DNA from: a virus
Virus record (IMG/VR): IMGVR_UViG_3300047480_000188
Location: 1 to 34,871 of that record
DNA length: 34,871 bases
Strand: one strand, 5' to 3'
The stretch's first letter is position 1, and the number at the start of each line of letters is the position of its first letter. Shown here piece after piece: positions 1 to 6,050 of the stretch. Position numbers and translations under genes: made by a program. The notes under the pieces are model-generated. The model was not told the origin of the DNA. It saw only the letters and a program-made list of their open reading frames with translations, and did no database searches.

Positions 1-29
1 GTTTCTCTTTGTCCCTTTTCTCTTTTTCA

Positions 30-45
30 GTGTCTTTGAAGACAC
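30..45. repeat. 16-bp palindrome, copy 1 (TG centre)
   Basis: GTGTCTTTGAAGACAC: two 7-base arms around a central TG. It is the first of four copies (also 5260, 16759 and 23850). This copy lies outside any gene I can support and directly left of the G-rich repeat tract. No T-run follows on either strand, so it does not look like a terminator here. Confidence 0.85.
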
Positions 46-49
46 AATA

Positions 50-205
50 CAGGGGCAGGCAGGGCAGGAAGCAGGGCAAGGCAGGGGCTACCTGCTACCG
101 AAGGACGTAAAACAGGGCAGGGGCAGGCTATCCGTAGCATAAACAGGGGCAGGGGAACAGGCAGGCAGGGCAAAAAGGCAAAAAATTCGGCAGGGGCAGG
201 CTGAA
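50..205. repeat. G-rich CAGGG/GGCAGG repeat tract
   Basis: About 155 bases built from irregular repeats of CAGGG, CAGGGG and GGCAGG, interrupted at roughly 90-115 and 125-145. G-runs of 2 to 4 separated by 1-2 bases could allow two-layer G-quadruplexes on the plus strand. The tract is sharply G-rich against an AT-rich genome. One frame stays open from base 2 to about 141, but its translation is a low-complexity Gly/Gln/Arg string and I do not call it a gene. The rest of 1-353 holds C-rich then AT-rich sequence with no gene I can support. Confidence 0.7.
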
Positions 206-353
206 CCCGACCCCCACCCCTCGAAAAAAAAGTCGTTTTCTGATACGGGCACTTTGCGTCAAACCCCCATATAGCCCCAACACTCTAAGTATCTCAAAAT
301 TGTTTATCTTTACCCTGAAATATTTCGCTTACTGTTTTAAAACAAAAAAGATT

Positions 354-587
354 ATGAAACTAAATTTGAAAAACTCGATTTACTCTAAGGGCTACACTAT
401 AGGTAGCGGCTTAGATGTGAAAGGTGGGCGTTTGATTAACAATCGTCCTGATGGTATGACGGGTATTGCACAGTGTGCTGCCAACAAAAAGATTGAGAAG
501 CGTATCAACAAGATTGAGATGTACTCTGATGCTGTTGCGTTGGGGTATATGAAGGCTGAGATGATGGAGAAGCCTGAAGAGATGTAG
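354..587 (+). CDS. Small hypothetical protein, 77 aa
   Basis: I do not recognise a function. The frame is open from a TTG at 300, but the 18 residues that start would add are hydrophobic and unlike the rest. The ATG at 354 gives a protein beginning MKLNLKNS, which I prefer. The product is basic in its middle (KKIEKRINKIE) and has a glycine-rich stretch (IGSGLDVKGGRL) near residue 20. It stands alone, with a G-rich repeat tract upstream and a hairpin terminator just downstream. The stop is TAG; two more in-frame TAG codons and a TAA follow within 30 bases. A weak -10-like element (TATCTTTA, 305-312) lies upstream. Confidence 0.6.
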   Translation: MKLNLKNSIYSKGYTIGSGLDVKGGRLINNRPDGMTGIAQCAANKKIEKRINKIEMYSDAVALGYMKAEMMEKPEEM

Positions 588-612
588 TGTTTATAGGGTT
601 TATTTGGTTAGT

Positions 613-648
613 AAAGGGGGGCTTATTCTTAGGTCCTCCTTTCTTTTT
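613..648 (+). terminator. Rho-independent terminator after the 77-aa gene
   Basis: The left arm AAAGGGGG (613-620) pairs with CCTCCTTT (635-642) with one G-U pair, around a 14-base loop. CTTTTT follows at 643-648. It sits immediately after the stop codons of the small gene, as expected for its terminator. Confidence 0.6.
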
Positions 649-667
649 GTCCATACAATGGTAAACT

Positions 668-937
668 CGACATTATTGACACTATTTTATGTCGTTTTTA
701 TGTCGATTTTATTTTTGTAACTAATTGATTATTAAGTATTTATTTTATTAATGTCGAAAATGTCGATTTTTAAGAGAAATTGTAGTAGAAAAAATATATA
801 TAAAGGAGGTAAATATATATAGAGAATAGGGGGAAATTTTTCGTCATCATTGACATTCCGACATTTGCTATTAATAATCAATAACTTAGGGAATATCTCT
901 CGTCATAGACTCGACATTACGCTTTAAAAAGCGACAT
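668..937. repeat. Cluster of eight ATGTCG/CGACAT repeats in the non-coding region upstream of groEL
   Basis: ATGTCG occurs at 689, 700, 751 and 760. Its reverse complement CGACAT occurs at 668, 859, 912 and 932. About 0.13 copies would be expected by chance in 270 bases on both strands. The left part is mostly one orientation and the right part the other. Spacings of 11, 9 and 20 put some copies on the same helix face. The region (588-996) has no gene I can support. It could be an operator array or a replication-origin iteron set. One further copy lies at 21233, just upstream of another promoter. Confidence 0.65.
794..820. other. AT hairpin with a perfect Shine-Dalgarno sequence in its loop
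   Basis: ATATATAT (794-801) and ATATATAT (813-820) can pair. The 11-base loop holds AAAGGAGGT, a full anti-SD complement, at 802-810. No ATG, GTG or TTG lies at a workable distance downstream, so it does not mark a gene start. Its role is unknown. Confidence 0.4.
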
Positions 938-996
938 TGCTATATGGTCTTCAATAAAAGTTTGTCAAAACACTACGTTATATACTGAGAGTTGAC

Positions 997-1004
997 TATA
1001 TTTG
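997..1004 (+). promoter_or_regulatory. Bacteroidota-type -10 box (TATATTTG) for groEL
   Basis: An exact match to TAnnTTTG, the Bacteroidota housekeeping -10 consensus, 27 bases before the ATG at 1032. I see no clear TTG -33 box at the usual spacing. It overlaps the alternative TTG start at 1002, which argues for the ATG. Confidence 0.65.
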
Positions 1005-1031
1005 TACATCACTAATTTTAAATTGAATCAA

Positions 1032-2657
1032 ATGGTAGAAACATCAGGATTAGGCTACTCGCCTAAGGATTTGCAGTTCGGTTCGGACGGCAGAAAGAAA
1101 TTAATCAGTGGGATTGTTAAGATGTCAAAGGCTGTGAAGTCTACACTTGGCCCTTCGGGCAACACGGTGTTGATAGAGAGTCCGCATCACACGCACGGTA
1201 TTACGGTTACCAAGGATGGTGTGACTGTTGCCAAGTCGATTGACCTGATTGACCCGAGTGAGAACCTTGCGGTTAAGATGATGAAGGAGGCGGCAGACAA
1301 GACAGCGACCTCAGCAGGTGACGGGACCACGACAGCGATTGTATTGACGGAGGGTTTGGTGCTTGGAGGGCTTGAGTTCATCACTGAGGATATGAACCGG
1401 ACGGAGGTGTTGAGACATATGGTGGACATCAGCAATAAGGTAGTGGACAAGTTGCGTAAGAAAGCCAAGAAGGTGAACTCGTCAATGTTATTGGACGTAG
1501 CAAGCATTAGTGCGAACAACGACAGGGAGATTGGTAAGATTATCTCTGAGGTTTACAAGGATGTGGGCAAGAGTGGTGTGGTTACAGTTGAGCGTAGTCA
1601 GACAAGTGAGACGTATGCTGAGACCACCAAGGGGTTGAAGTTTGACAGAGGCTACTTGAGTCCGTTGTTCATCAATGACGTGAAGAAGGACGAGTGTGTG
1701 TTTGAGGATGTGATGGTATTGGTGGCTGACATTGAGATAGCCAACATCCTGCAGATTGAGAACGTATTGAAACCAATCATTACTGAGGGTAAGAAGTTGT
1801 TGATTATTTCACCTTGTAATGTGAACGTGGTGAACACGCTTGCTGCCAATAGTATGAAAGGGAACTTGAAGGTGTGTGCGGTGCCTCCACCAAACTTTGG
1901 ATACAAGCAGCACGAGTTGATGCAGGACATTGCTATCAGTGTTGGTGCGACATACTTCAGTGAGAAGACCGGTGACGACTTGAGCCACGTCAACTATGGG
2001 GACTTGGGTCACGCTGCAAAGGTTATTGTGAGCAAAGACAAGACTGTAATCATCCGCAGTTCGGCAAAGTCTGACGAGAGTCTTATTGAGGAGAGAGTTG
2101 CTCAGTTGTGGGAGGCACATAAGATTGCAACTAAGAAGGCTGACAAAGACTTTATCTTGGAGCGTATTGCTTCGTTGACAGGGGGCATCGGTGTCATCTT
2201 CGTTGGTGGTAACACTGACCTTGAGCAGAAAGAGTTGTACGACCGTGTTGATGATGCGGTGTGTGCGGTTAGGTCTGCTCTTGAGGAAGGTATTCTTCCC
2301 GGGGCCGGGAAGGCTTTGGTTGACGAGAGTGCTGAGTTGTTGAGCACTATGAGTGACCTCAGCATCAGCCGTGAGTATGACGCAGCGTTAAAGATTATGG
2401 TCAATGCATTGATGGCTCCGCTTCAGCAGATATTGGCAAACGCAGGACTGAAGCCAAGCGAGGTGTACAAAGAAGGTACGCCTGTTGGTCACGGATACAA
2501 TTTGAAGACGGGTCAAATGGGTGACCTGATTCAGATGGGTGTGATTGACCCGTTGAAGGTAACACGCAGTGCGTTGCAGAATGCGGTAAGTGTGGCAACA
2601 ACTATTTTGTCAACCAACGCCATCATCACTATGGCACGTAGCTACGAGAGTGCATAA
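1032..2657 (+). CDS. groEL: GroEL-type chaperonin (Cpn60), 541 aa
   Basis: Group I chaperonin subunit that, with a co-chaperonin, encloses and folds proteins using ATP. Length is close to E. coli GroEL (548). Seen: VTKDGVTVAK near residue 60; the ATP-binding GDGTTT at 96-101; the apical FDRGYLSPLF at 204-213; VDDAVCAVRSALEEG at 406-420, where Asp408 matches the catalytic Asp398 of E. coli. Differences: the conserved apical Tyr203 is Leu212; the nucleotide-site GGG is PGAGK (423-427); the C-terminal Gly-Met tail is absent, the protein ending in SYESA. The frame is open from a TTG at 1002, but that overlaps the -10 box, and the ATG at 1032 has the AATCAAATGG context shared with other block-leading genes. 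Codon choice looks strongly G-ending (TTG, GAG, AAG), unlike the structural genes. It overlaps the next gene by one base (TAATG). Confidence 0.97.
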   Translation: MVETSGLGYSPKDLQFGSDGRKKLISGIVKMSKAVKSTLGPSGNTVLIESPHHTHGITVTKDGVTVAKSIDLIDPSENLAVKMMKEAADKTATSAGDGTTTAIVLTEGLVLGGLEFITEDMNRTEVLRHMVDISNKVVDKLRKKAKKVNSSMLLDVASISANNDREIGKIISEVYKDVGKSGVVTVERSQTSETYAETTKGLKFDRGYLSPLFINDVKKDECVFEDVMVLVADIEIANILQIENVLKPIITEGKKLLIISPCNVNVVNTLAANSMKGNLKVCAVPPPNFGYKQHELMQDIAISVGATYFSEKTGDDLSHVNYGDLGHAAKVIVSKDKTVIIRSSAKSDESLIEERVAQLWEAHKIATKKADKDFILERIASLTGGIGVIFVGGNTDLEQKELYDRVDDAVCAVRSALEEGILPGAGKALVDESAELLSTMSDLSISREYDAALKIMVNALMAPLQQILANAGLKPSEVYKEGTPVGHGYNLKTGQMGDLIQMGVIDPLKVTRSALQNAVSVATTILSTNAIITMARSYESA

Positions 2658-2872
2658 TGCTAAAGAGATTCGTAAAGTTCACCATCATTTGGATAGCAAG
2701 TAATCTATCAATCCCATTTTGGGTAGTAGGCCACGTCCATCTGACGGTGAACCTTTATGAAGATTTAGTTGAGATAGTCGCTTCTGCAGGGATGAATATC
2801 ATTGTTGCTGCAGGATTTTGGTTAAGTTGGAAAGAAGAAATCAAAAACAATACAGATGAAACCAATAGGTAA
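2657..2872 (+). CDS. Small two-helix membrane protein between groEL and groES, 71 aa
   Basis: I recognise no family. Two hydrophobic segments (about residues 7-25 and 38-58) are joined by a short loop containing His and acidic residues. The C-terminus is charged (KEEIKNNTDETNR). Its ATG shares a base with the groEL stop (TAATG) and its end overlaps the groES start by 17 bases, so translation is probably coupled across all three genes. That position suggests a job tied to the chaperonin, for example bringing it to the membrane, but nothing in the sequence shows this directly. Confidence 0.75.
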   Translation: MLKRFVKFTIIWIASNLSIPFWVVGHVHLTVNLYEDLVEIVASAGMNIIVAAGFWLSWKEEIKNNTDETNR

Positions 2873-3113
2873 ATACATTGTCGTTAAAGACATTCAAGAA
2901 ACAGTAAAGACTGAGAGCGGTCTGATATTGTCAGGTGAGGATACCAATCAATTGAGATACAAACGTGCGGAGGTGATTGCCCCCGGCACAGACGTTGGCG
3001 TAATTGAGGAGGGTGACGTGCTTTACTATGACAAGGCACACAGCTTCACGATGCTGATTGACGATACGCAGTACACCATCATCTCTGAGAGAGACGTGGT
3101 TGTCGTGCTTTAA
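2856..3113 (+). CDS. groES: GroES-type co-chaperonin (Cpn10), 85 aa
   Basis: Lid protein for the GroEL ring. The N-terminal strand GKYIVVKDIQE matches the GroES opening. TESGLILSGED (about residues 19-29) matches the mobile loop, with the hydrophobic LIL in the place of the IVL tripeptide that binds GroEL. AEVIAPGTDVGVIEEGDVLYYDKA follows the family pattern GEVLAVG...VGDIVIF. The C-terminal TIISERDVVVVL matches the closing strand. It is about 12 residues shorter than E. coli GroES, mostly in the roof-loop region. It overlaps the upstream membrane gene by 17 bases. Its TAA stop lies in TTAA (3110-3113), which also holds the stop of the convergent minus-strand gene. Confidence 0.9.
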   Translation: MKPIGKYIVVKDIQETVKTESGLILSGEDTNQLRYKRAEVIAPGTDVGVIEEGDVLYYDKAHSFTMLIDDTQYTIISERDVVVVL

Positions 3114-3559
3114 TCGTCTTCATACTTCTTGCGTTTGTTCGCTCGATAGTATGCGTTCATTTGCAGAATCATATTGCGGTAGACCTTGTCATTGTATGAC
3201 ACGTTCTTCGCCATTAGCGGATTATTACTAAGACTGACGGGGATTTCTTCCCCGTTTAGTTTTCTATAGATGTCGAGTACCAATCGTGTGGCCTTGTAGC
3301 TAAGTTGGTACAGGGCACGACCATTTGGGCTACGCCTCCTGAATGTTTCAATCCATCCTTCTTTGTGTAGCCGGTTGAACCGGTCCTTATCCCAACTAAC
3401 GAGTTCGGAAAATTCATCGAATTTTTCCTGACCGAAGTATCCTTCGGAGTACAGAAACAGGATTATATCGAGGTCAGCTTGGGTGAGTCCGTGCTTTGCT
3501 TTGATGTAATACCTGATGACTCTCCAAAATTTTAGGTAGTCATTTGGTGGAGATTTCAT
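3110..3559 (-). CDS. Probable winged-helix (MarR-like) DNA-binding protein, 149 aa
   Basis: The only supported minus-strand gene here. Residues about 25-85 read like a winged helix: GLTQADLDIILFLYSEGYF (helices 1-2), LVSWDKDRFNRLHKEGWIETFRRR (recognition helix), then the wing, PNGRALYQLSYKATRLV. The C-terminal half is basic and ends in KRKKYEDD. The ATG at 3559 is 28 bases past a minus-strand -10 box. It faces the rightward block from a shared 49-base intergenic region and converges on groES with overlapping stops. By position it could control its own promoter and the neighbouring rightward one. The fold call is from pattern recognition only. Confidence 0.72.
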   Translation of the reverse strand: MKSPPNDYLKFWRVIRYYIKAKHGLTQADLDIILFLYSEGYFGQEKFDEFSELVSWDKDRFNRLHKEGWIETFRRRSPNGRALYQLSYKATRLVLDIYRKLNGEEIPVSLSNNPLMAKNVSYNDKVYRNMILQMNAYYRANKRKKYEDD

Positions 3560-3574
3560 TTAATTTTATTTTAT

Positions 3575-3582
3575 TACATTTG
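3575..3582 (+). promoter_or_regulatory. -10 box TACATTTG for the rightward small-gene block
   Basis: Exact TAnnTTTG match, 26 bases before the ATG at 3609. It lies five bases from an inverted -10 box that serves the minus strand, so the two promoters overlap. No clear -33 box is seen. Confidence 0.6.
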
Positions 3583-3587
3583 TAAAG

Positions 3588-3595
3588 CAAAGTTA
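3588..3595 (-). promoter_or_regulatory. -10 box TAACTTTG (minus strand) for the winged-helix gene
   Basis: Plus-strand CAAAGTTA reads TAACTTTG on the minus strand, an exact TAnnTTTG match, 28 bases before the ATG of the 3110-3559 gene. Each promoter's expected start point falls in the other's -10 region. Confidence 0.55.
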
Positions 3596-3608
3596 AAAAA
3601 ATATAGCT

Positions 3609-3848
3609 ATGGCAGTTACAAAAAAGCCTGAGGAAAAAAAGGAGAAGACCGACAAGGAGGAAATCAAAAGCCTTCGTGAAGAGTTGGATGCTATAACTTT
3701 CAAGAACAAGCAGGCTCAAGAAGTTGCTGCTATACAAGCAGGCAAGCAAAAGCTAAAAGACAAACTTGCACGAAACAGAGAGCGTAGAGTTGGTGCAGCG
3801 AGTAGAATCTCAGGATTGGGTAAGCTAAAAGGACTTAGTAAAATTTAA
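3609..3848 (+). CDS. Small charged coiled-coil protein, 79 aa
   Basis: No family recognised. Residues 5-35 are almost all Lys and Glu with heptad-like leucines (EEIKSLREELDAITFKNK), suggesting a helix or coiled coil. The C-terminal third is basic with RNRERRVGAASR and a GLGKLKGLSKI tail. It is the first gene after the rightward promoter and begins a run of small, mostly basic proteins. Confidence 0.7.
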   Translation: MAVTKKPEEKKEKTDKEEIKSLREELDAITFKNKQAQEVAAIQAGKQKLKDKLARNRERRVGAASRISGLGKLKGLSKI

Positions 3849-3859
3849 CCAATATCAAA

Positions 3860-4006
3860 ATGAAAATTTCAAAGAAAACAACTTACGACATTAAGGAGGC
3901 AAGCAATCCTAAATTAAAAGCGAGTGCTCGCAAAAACTATGCGAAGAATGCTGAAGCCGCTGTTAAATCAGTTATTAAAAACAAAATGAAAACCAAAAAA
4001 AAGTAA
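3860..4006 (+). CDS. Very small basic protein, 48 aa
   Basis: The ATG at 3860 opens MKISKKTTYDIKEASNP; the stop is TAA at 4004-4006. The product is Lys/Ala rich with the stretch SARKNYAKNAEAAVKSVIKN and ends in MKTKKK. It lies 11 bases after the previous gene and 4 before the next, in the same direction, which supports it as a real gene despite its size. No function recognised. Confidence 0.6.
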   Translation: MKISKKTTYDIKEASNPKLKASARKNYAKNAEAAVKSVIKNKMKTKKK

Positions 4007-4010
4007 GACA

Positions 4011-4202
4011 ATGAAAAAATCAGTTCCAAACCTTCCTGCATCTTCTAAGTTGCAACCTCCTTCAGGTGGTGGTCCATCTATCAAAGGAGCATTGAAAGCA
4101 AAACCTTTGGCAATGTCAGGTGGCGTTCCTTCAAAAAGTGCCAAGTCTGTTGCATCAAAAGGTGGTGTAGCAAAAAGCCTTGTTAAAAAACTTAAAAAGT
4201 AA
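4011..4202 (+). CDS. Small Ser/Gly/Lys-rich basic protein, 63 aa
   Basis: Low-complexity basic protein. It has PPSGGGPSIKGALKAKP near residue 20, repeated SKSAKSVASKGG, and a KSLVKKLKK tail. It has almost no acidic residues, so it is probably disordered and able to bind nucleic acid. It is tightly packed between similar small genes. No family recognised. Confidence 0.6.
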   Translation: MKKSVPNLPASSKLQPPSGGGPSIKGALKAKPLAMSGGVPSKSAKSVASKGGVAKSLVKKLKK

Positions 4203-4207
4203 TAGCA

Positions 4208-4540
4208 ATGAAAGGAATGTACGGAGGCCCGGGCGACAAAAAAGTTGCAAGAGCCGAAAAGAAAGTAGCCAAGGCAGCAAAGAATCTTATCACAAGTAGA
4301 GACACTCCTTCTGAATACGACAGAAAGAAAGCCATTCAAGGTAAGACTGAGGCTAAAGTAGCAAAGGCCGTTTCTAAATTAGATAAGGCTAAAGCCGCAG
4401 TAAAACCTGTAGCTAAAGCTGTAGGGAAAGGCCTTTCTGAACTTAACAAGTTTGATAAGCGTATCAAAACGAGCACTGTTGCTAAAGAGGCAAAGCCTGC
4501 AGCAAAGGCTTTTAATAAAATGATTAAAAACAGAAAATAA
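4208..4540 (+). CDS. Lys/Ala-rich histone-H1-like basic protein, 110 aa
   Basis: Repeated KKVA, AKAA, KAVGK and VAKAV units run through most of the protein, a composition like H1-type DNA-condensing proteins. Residues 27-45 (ITSRDTPSEYDRKKAIQGK) are the least repetitive. It overlaps the next gene by one base (TAATGG). It may bind DNA or be packaged in the virion; this rests on composition and position, not on a recognised domain. Confidence 0.65.
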   Translation: MKGMYGGPGDKKVARAEKKVAKAAKNLITSRDTPSEYDRKKAIQGKTEAKVAKAVSKLDKAKAAVKPVAKAVGKGLSELNKFDKRIKTSTVAKEAKPAAKAFNKMIKNRK

Positions 4541-4734
4541 TGGCAAAGTCAAGATTACTTACAGAAAAAGAAATGCACGAGCAAGAGTTGAAACAAATCT
4601 CTGATGCTCTTGCTGAAAAAGATTTGCATAAGGTACCTTCTGCTGAAGATGCTGATTTGTATAAGCCTTCATTAAATGAAGAGCAAGCAGTAGTAAGCAC
4701 TCCGGGCCACGCAACTCGTGCATTCCGTCAATAA
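4540..4734 (+). CDS. Small hypothetical protein, 64 aa
   Basis: No family recognised. The N-terminal half is a charged helix (LLTEKEMHEQELKQISDALAEKD); the C-terminal half is proline-containing and ends in TPGHATRAFRQ. Unlike its neighbours it is acidic. Its ATG overlaps the stop of the gene before it. Confidence 0.65.
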   Translation: MAKSRLLTEKEMHEQELKQISDALAEKDLHKVPSAEDADLYKPSLNEEQAVVSTPGHATRAFRQ

Positions 4735-4739
4735 TTATT

Positions 4740-5030
4740 ATGGCAGATAAGTCTAAAATGAAATGTAACCGTCCTGTTCCTTCCGATAGACCCGGAAAGA
4801 AGAGAATGGTAAAAGCCTGTTCCGGAGGGGAGGAAAAACTCCTCCACTTTGGAGCAACAGGTTATGGGCATAACTATAGTCCTGCGGCACGAAGAAGTTT
4901 CAAAGCAAGACATAAATGCGATAGTGCTACTGACAAGTTAACCCCAAGATATTGGGCTTGTAAAAATTTATGGGCAGGGCCGGGTGGTTCTACCAAGTCA
5001 TCTCCGAAAGGGAAAAAAGGTAAATACTAA
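4740..5030 (+). CDS. Small Cys/His-containing conserved phage protein, 96 aa
   Basis: Recognisable as a type I have seen in phages and metagenomic viruses, though I cannot give a family name with confidence. Conserved-looking stretches are DRPGKKRMVKACSGGEEKLLHFGATGYGHNY, ARRSFKARHKCD and YWACKNLWAGPGG. Four cysteines and several histidines could bind a metal. The C-terminus is a basic Gly/Ser/Lys tail. It is followed after one base by another basic Cys-containing gene, and the two may work together. Function unknown. Confidence 0.7.
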   Translation: MADKSKMKCNRPVPSDRPGKKRMVKACSGGEEKLLHFGATGYGHNYSPAARRSFKARHKCDSATDKLTPRYWACKNLWAGPGGSTKSSPKGKKGKY

Positions 5031-5031
5031 A

Positions 5032-5370
5032 ATGCCAAAGGACGCTTGCTATAAAAAGGTTAAAGCATCATATGCTGTGTTCCCTTCAGCACGTGCTTCG
5101 CAAGCAATTGCAAAGTGTCGTAAAGAGTCAGGCAGTGTAAGAAAGACTGAGGCCGGTAGTAGCTTGAAGAGGTGGGAGAAAGAAAAGTGGGTTGACACAC
5201 GTACCGGTAAAGCGTGTGGAGCAGGAGGCAAGAATGAGTATTGCCGTCCAACAAAGAGAGTGTCTTCAAAGACACCAACAACAAAGTCGGAAATAAGTCC
5301 ATCTAAACTTGCCGCTAAGAAGGCTGAGAAGTCAAGAGTTGGTATGGGTAGAAGGGTAAAAAATATTTAA
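5032..5370 (+). CDS. DUF5872-like basic Cys-containing protein, 112 aa
   Basis: The pattern CYKKVKASYAVFPSARASQAIAKCRK, then LKRWEKEKWVDTRTGKACG and YCRPTKRVSSKTPTT, fits a viral family I recall as DUF5872 (name uncertain, function unknown). The frame is open back to a GTG at 4984, but that would overlap the previous gene by 47 bases; the ATG at 5032 fits better and starts MPKDACYKK, the usual family opening. The protein is very basic. It carries a copy of the 16-bp palindrome at 5260-5275, encoding VSSKT. Confidence 0.75.
   Translation: MPKDACYKKVKASYAVFPSARASQAIAKCRKESGSVRKTEAGSSLKRWEKEKWVDTRTGKACGAGGKNEYCRPTKRVSSKTPTTKSEISPSKLAAKKAEKSRVGMGRRVKNI
5260..5275. repeat. 16-bp palindrome, copy 2 (CA centre)
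   Basis: GTGTCTTCAAAGACAC, inside the DUF5872-like gene, where it starts on codon position 1 and encodes VSSKT. It equals copies 1 and 4 read on the other strand. Confidence 0.85.
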
Positions 5371-5380
5371 ATTTAATCAA

Positions 5381-5551
5381 ATGGAAAATCAAAAAAGTAA
5401 AGGTCTCGGAGACACAATCGAAAAAATCACAACTGCCACCGGCATTAAAAAAGTTGTAGAAACTGTAGCGAAAGCTACGGGCAAAGATTGTGGTTGTAAA
5501 AAACGAAGAGACGCATTAAACAGAGCATTCCCTTATCAAGATAAAAAATAA
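5381..5551 (+). CDS. Small CGC-motif conserved phage protein, 56 aa
   Basis: The ATG at 5381 is preceded by TTTAATCAA, the leader motif seen before other block-leading genes. The product reads GLGDTIEKITTATGIKKVVE, then DCGCKKRRDALNRAFPY. I recognise this GDTIEK...CGC...LN..FPY layout from small proteins in structural regions of aquatic phages; the role is unknown. The Cys-Gly-Cys could bind metal with partners. The TAA stop at 5549-5551 is five bases before the next gene. Confidence 0.7.
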   Translation: MENQKSKGLGDTIEKITTATGIKKVVETVAKATGKDCGCKKRRDALNRAFPYQDKK

Positions 5552-5556
5552 AAATT

Positions 5557-6039
5557 ATGTCAGTCTTCAAATCAGAATTTTCAAGAGCATTAGAAGTTAT
5601 ACCAAGTAACTATGCTAATATCCCCTATCCTGCTACTGTAAAGTCAGGTATAACTACAGGTGTAGAACTTAACCAATTGGTTGACACCGAAGGTAATTTT
5701 ATCAACGCAGGTGTAAGAACCGGTGATATTGTTTATAACACTTCAGCAGGTTTTGCTGCTACTGTAGTTTCTGTTACAAGTGCTACTGTCATTGTTTTAA
5801 ATACAAGTATATTTGGAACATCAGGAGAAAATTATACAATTTATCAAGCAAGTCCTCAGACTTCAAATGGCAATCCCGGATGTAATATTTATGTTGGAAG
5901 TAGCGGAGGCGTGAAAGTAACAACTATTGGACAAGACGTTGTTACATTCCCATTTGTTCCAATTGGAACTGTATTGCCTGTTCAGGTTGTAAAGGTTCAC
6001 GAAGAGAGCACAGTATCTTCAATTGTAGCACTTTGGTAA
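5557..6039 (+). CDS. Probable virion structural protein, 160 aa
   Basis: Beta-rich protein with few charges, typical of a virion part. Residues about 38-98 (NQLVDTEGNFINAGVRTGDIV...GENYTIYQA) closely resemble residues 125-184 of the connector-type protein at 24739-25677. The C-terminal part, VPIGTVLPVQVVKVHEESTVSSIVALW, matches the ending of small structural proteins I recall from aquatic phages. It could be a decoration or head-fibre protein. It sits among small basic genes, away from the main head block. Confidence 0.7.
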   Translation: MSVFKSEFSRALEVIPSNYANIPYPATVKSGITTGVELNQLVDTEGNFINAGVRTGDIVYNTSAGFAATVVSVTSATVIVLNTSIFGTSGENYTIYQASPQTSNGNPGCNIYVGSSGGVKVTTIGQDVVTFPFVPIGTVLPVQVVKVHEESTVSSIVALW

Positions 6040-6050
6040 AATCATAAACA

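Noticed and set aside
50-205. CRISPR array at the left edge
   Set aside because: Repeats are short, irregular and directly joined; there are no spacers of even length.
300-353. TTG start for the first small gene
   Set aside because: It adds a hydrophobic 18-residue piece unlike the rest of the protein; ATG at 354 is simpler.
658-720. 20-codon hydrophobic reading frame in the ATGTCG region
   Set aside because: Too short, no start signals, and its sequence is made largely of the repeats themselves.
1002-1031. TTG start for groEL ten codons upstream
   Set aside because: It overlaps the -10 box TATATTTG and the added residues are not family-like; the ATG at 1032 has the repeated leader motif.
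2295-2312. GC-rich inverted repeat CTTCCCGG-GG-CCGGGAAG in groEL
   Set aside because: It encodes the constrained ILPGAGKA region, is single-copy here and has no sequence link to the 16-bp palindrome.
1187-2601. Open minus-strand frames opposite groEL, and similar frames opposite other long genes
   Set aside because: No recognisable proteins, no start signals, and fully overlapped by well-supported genes.
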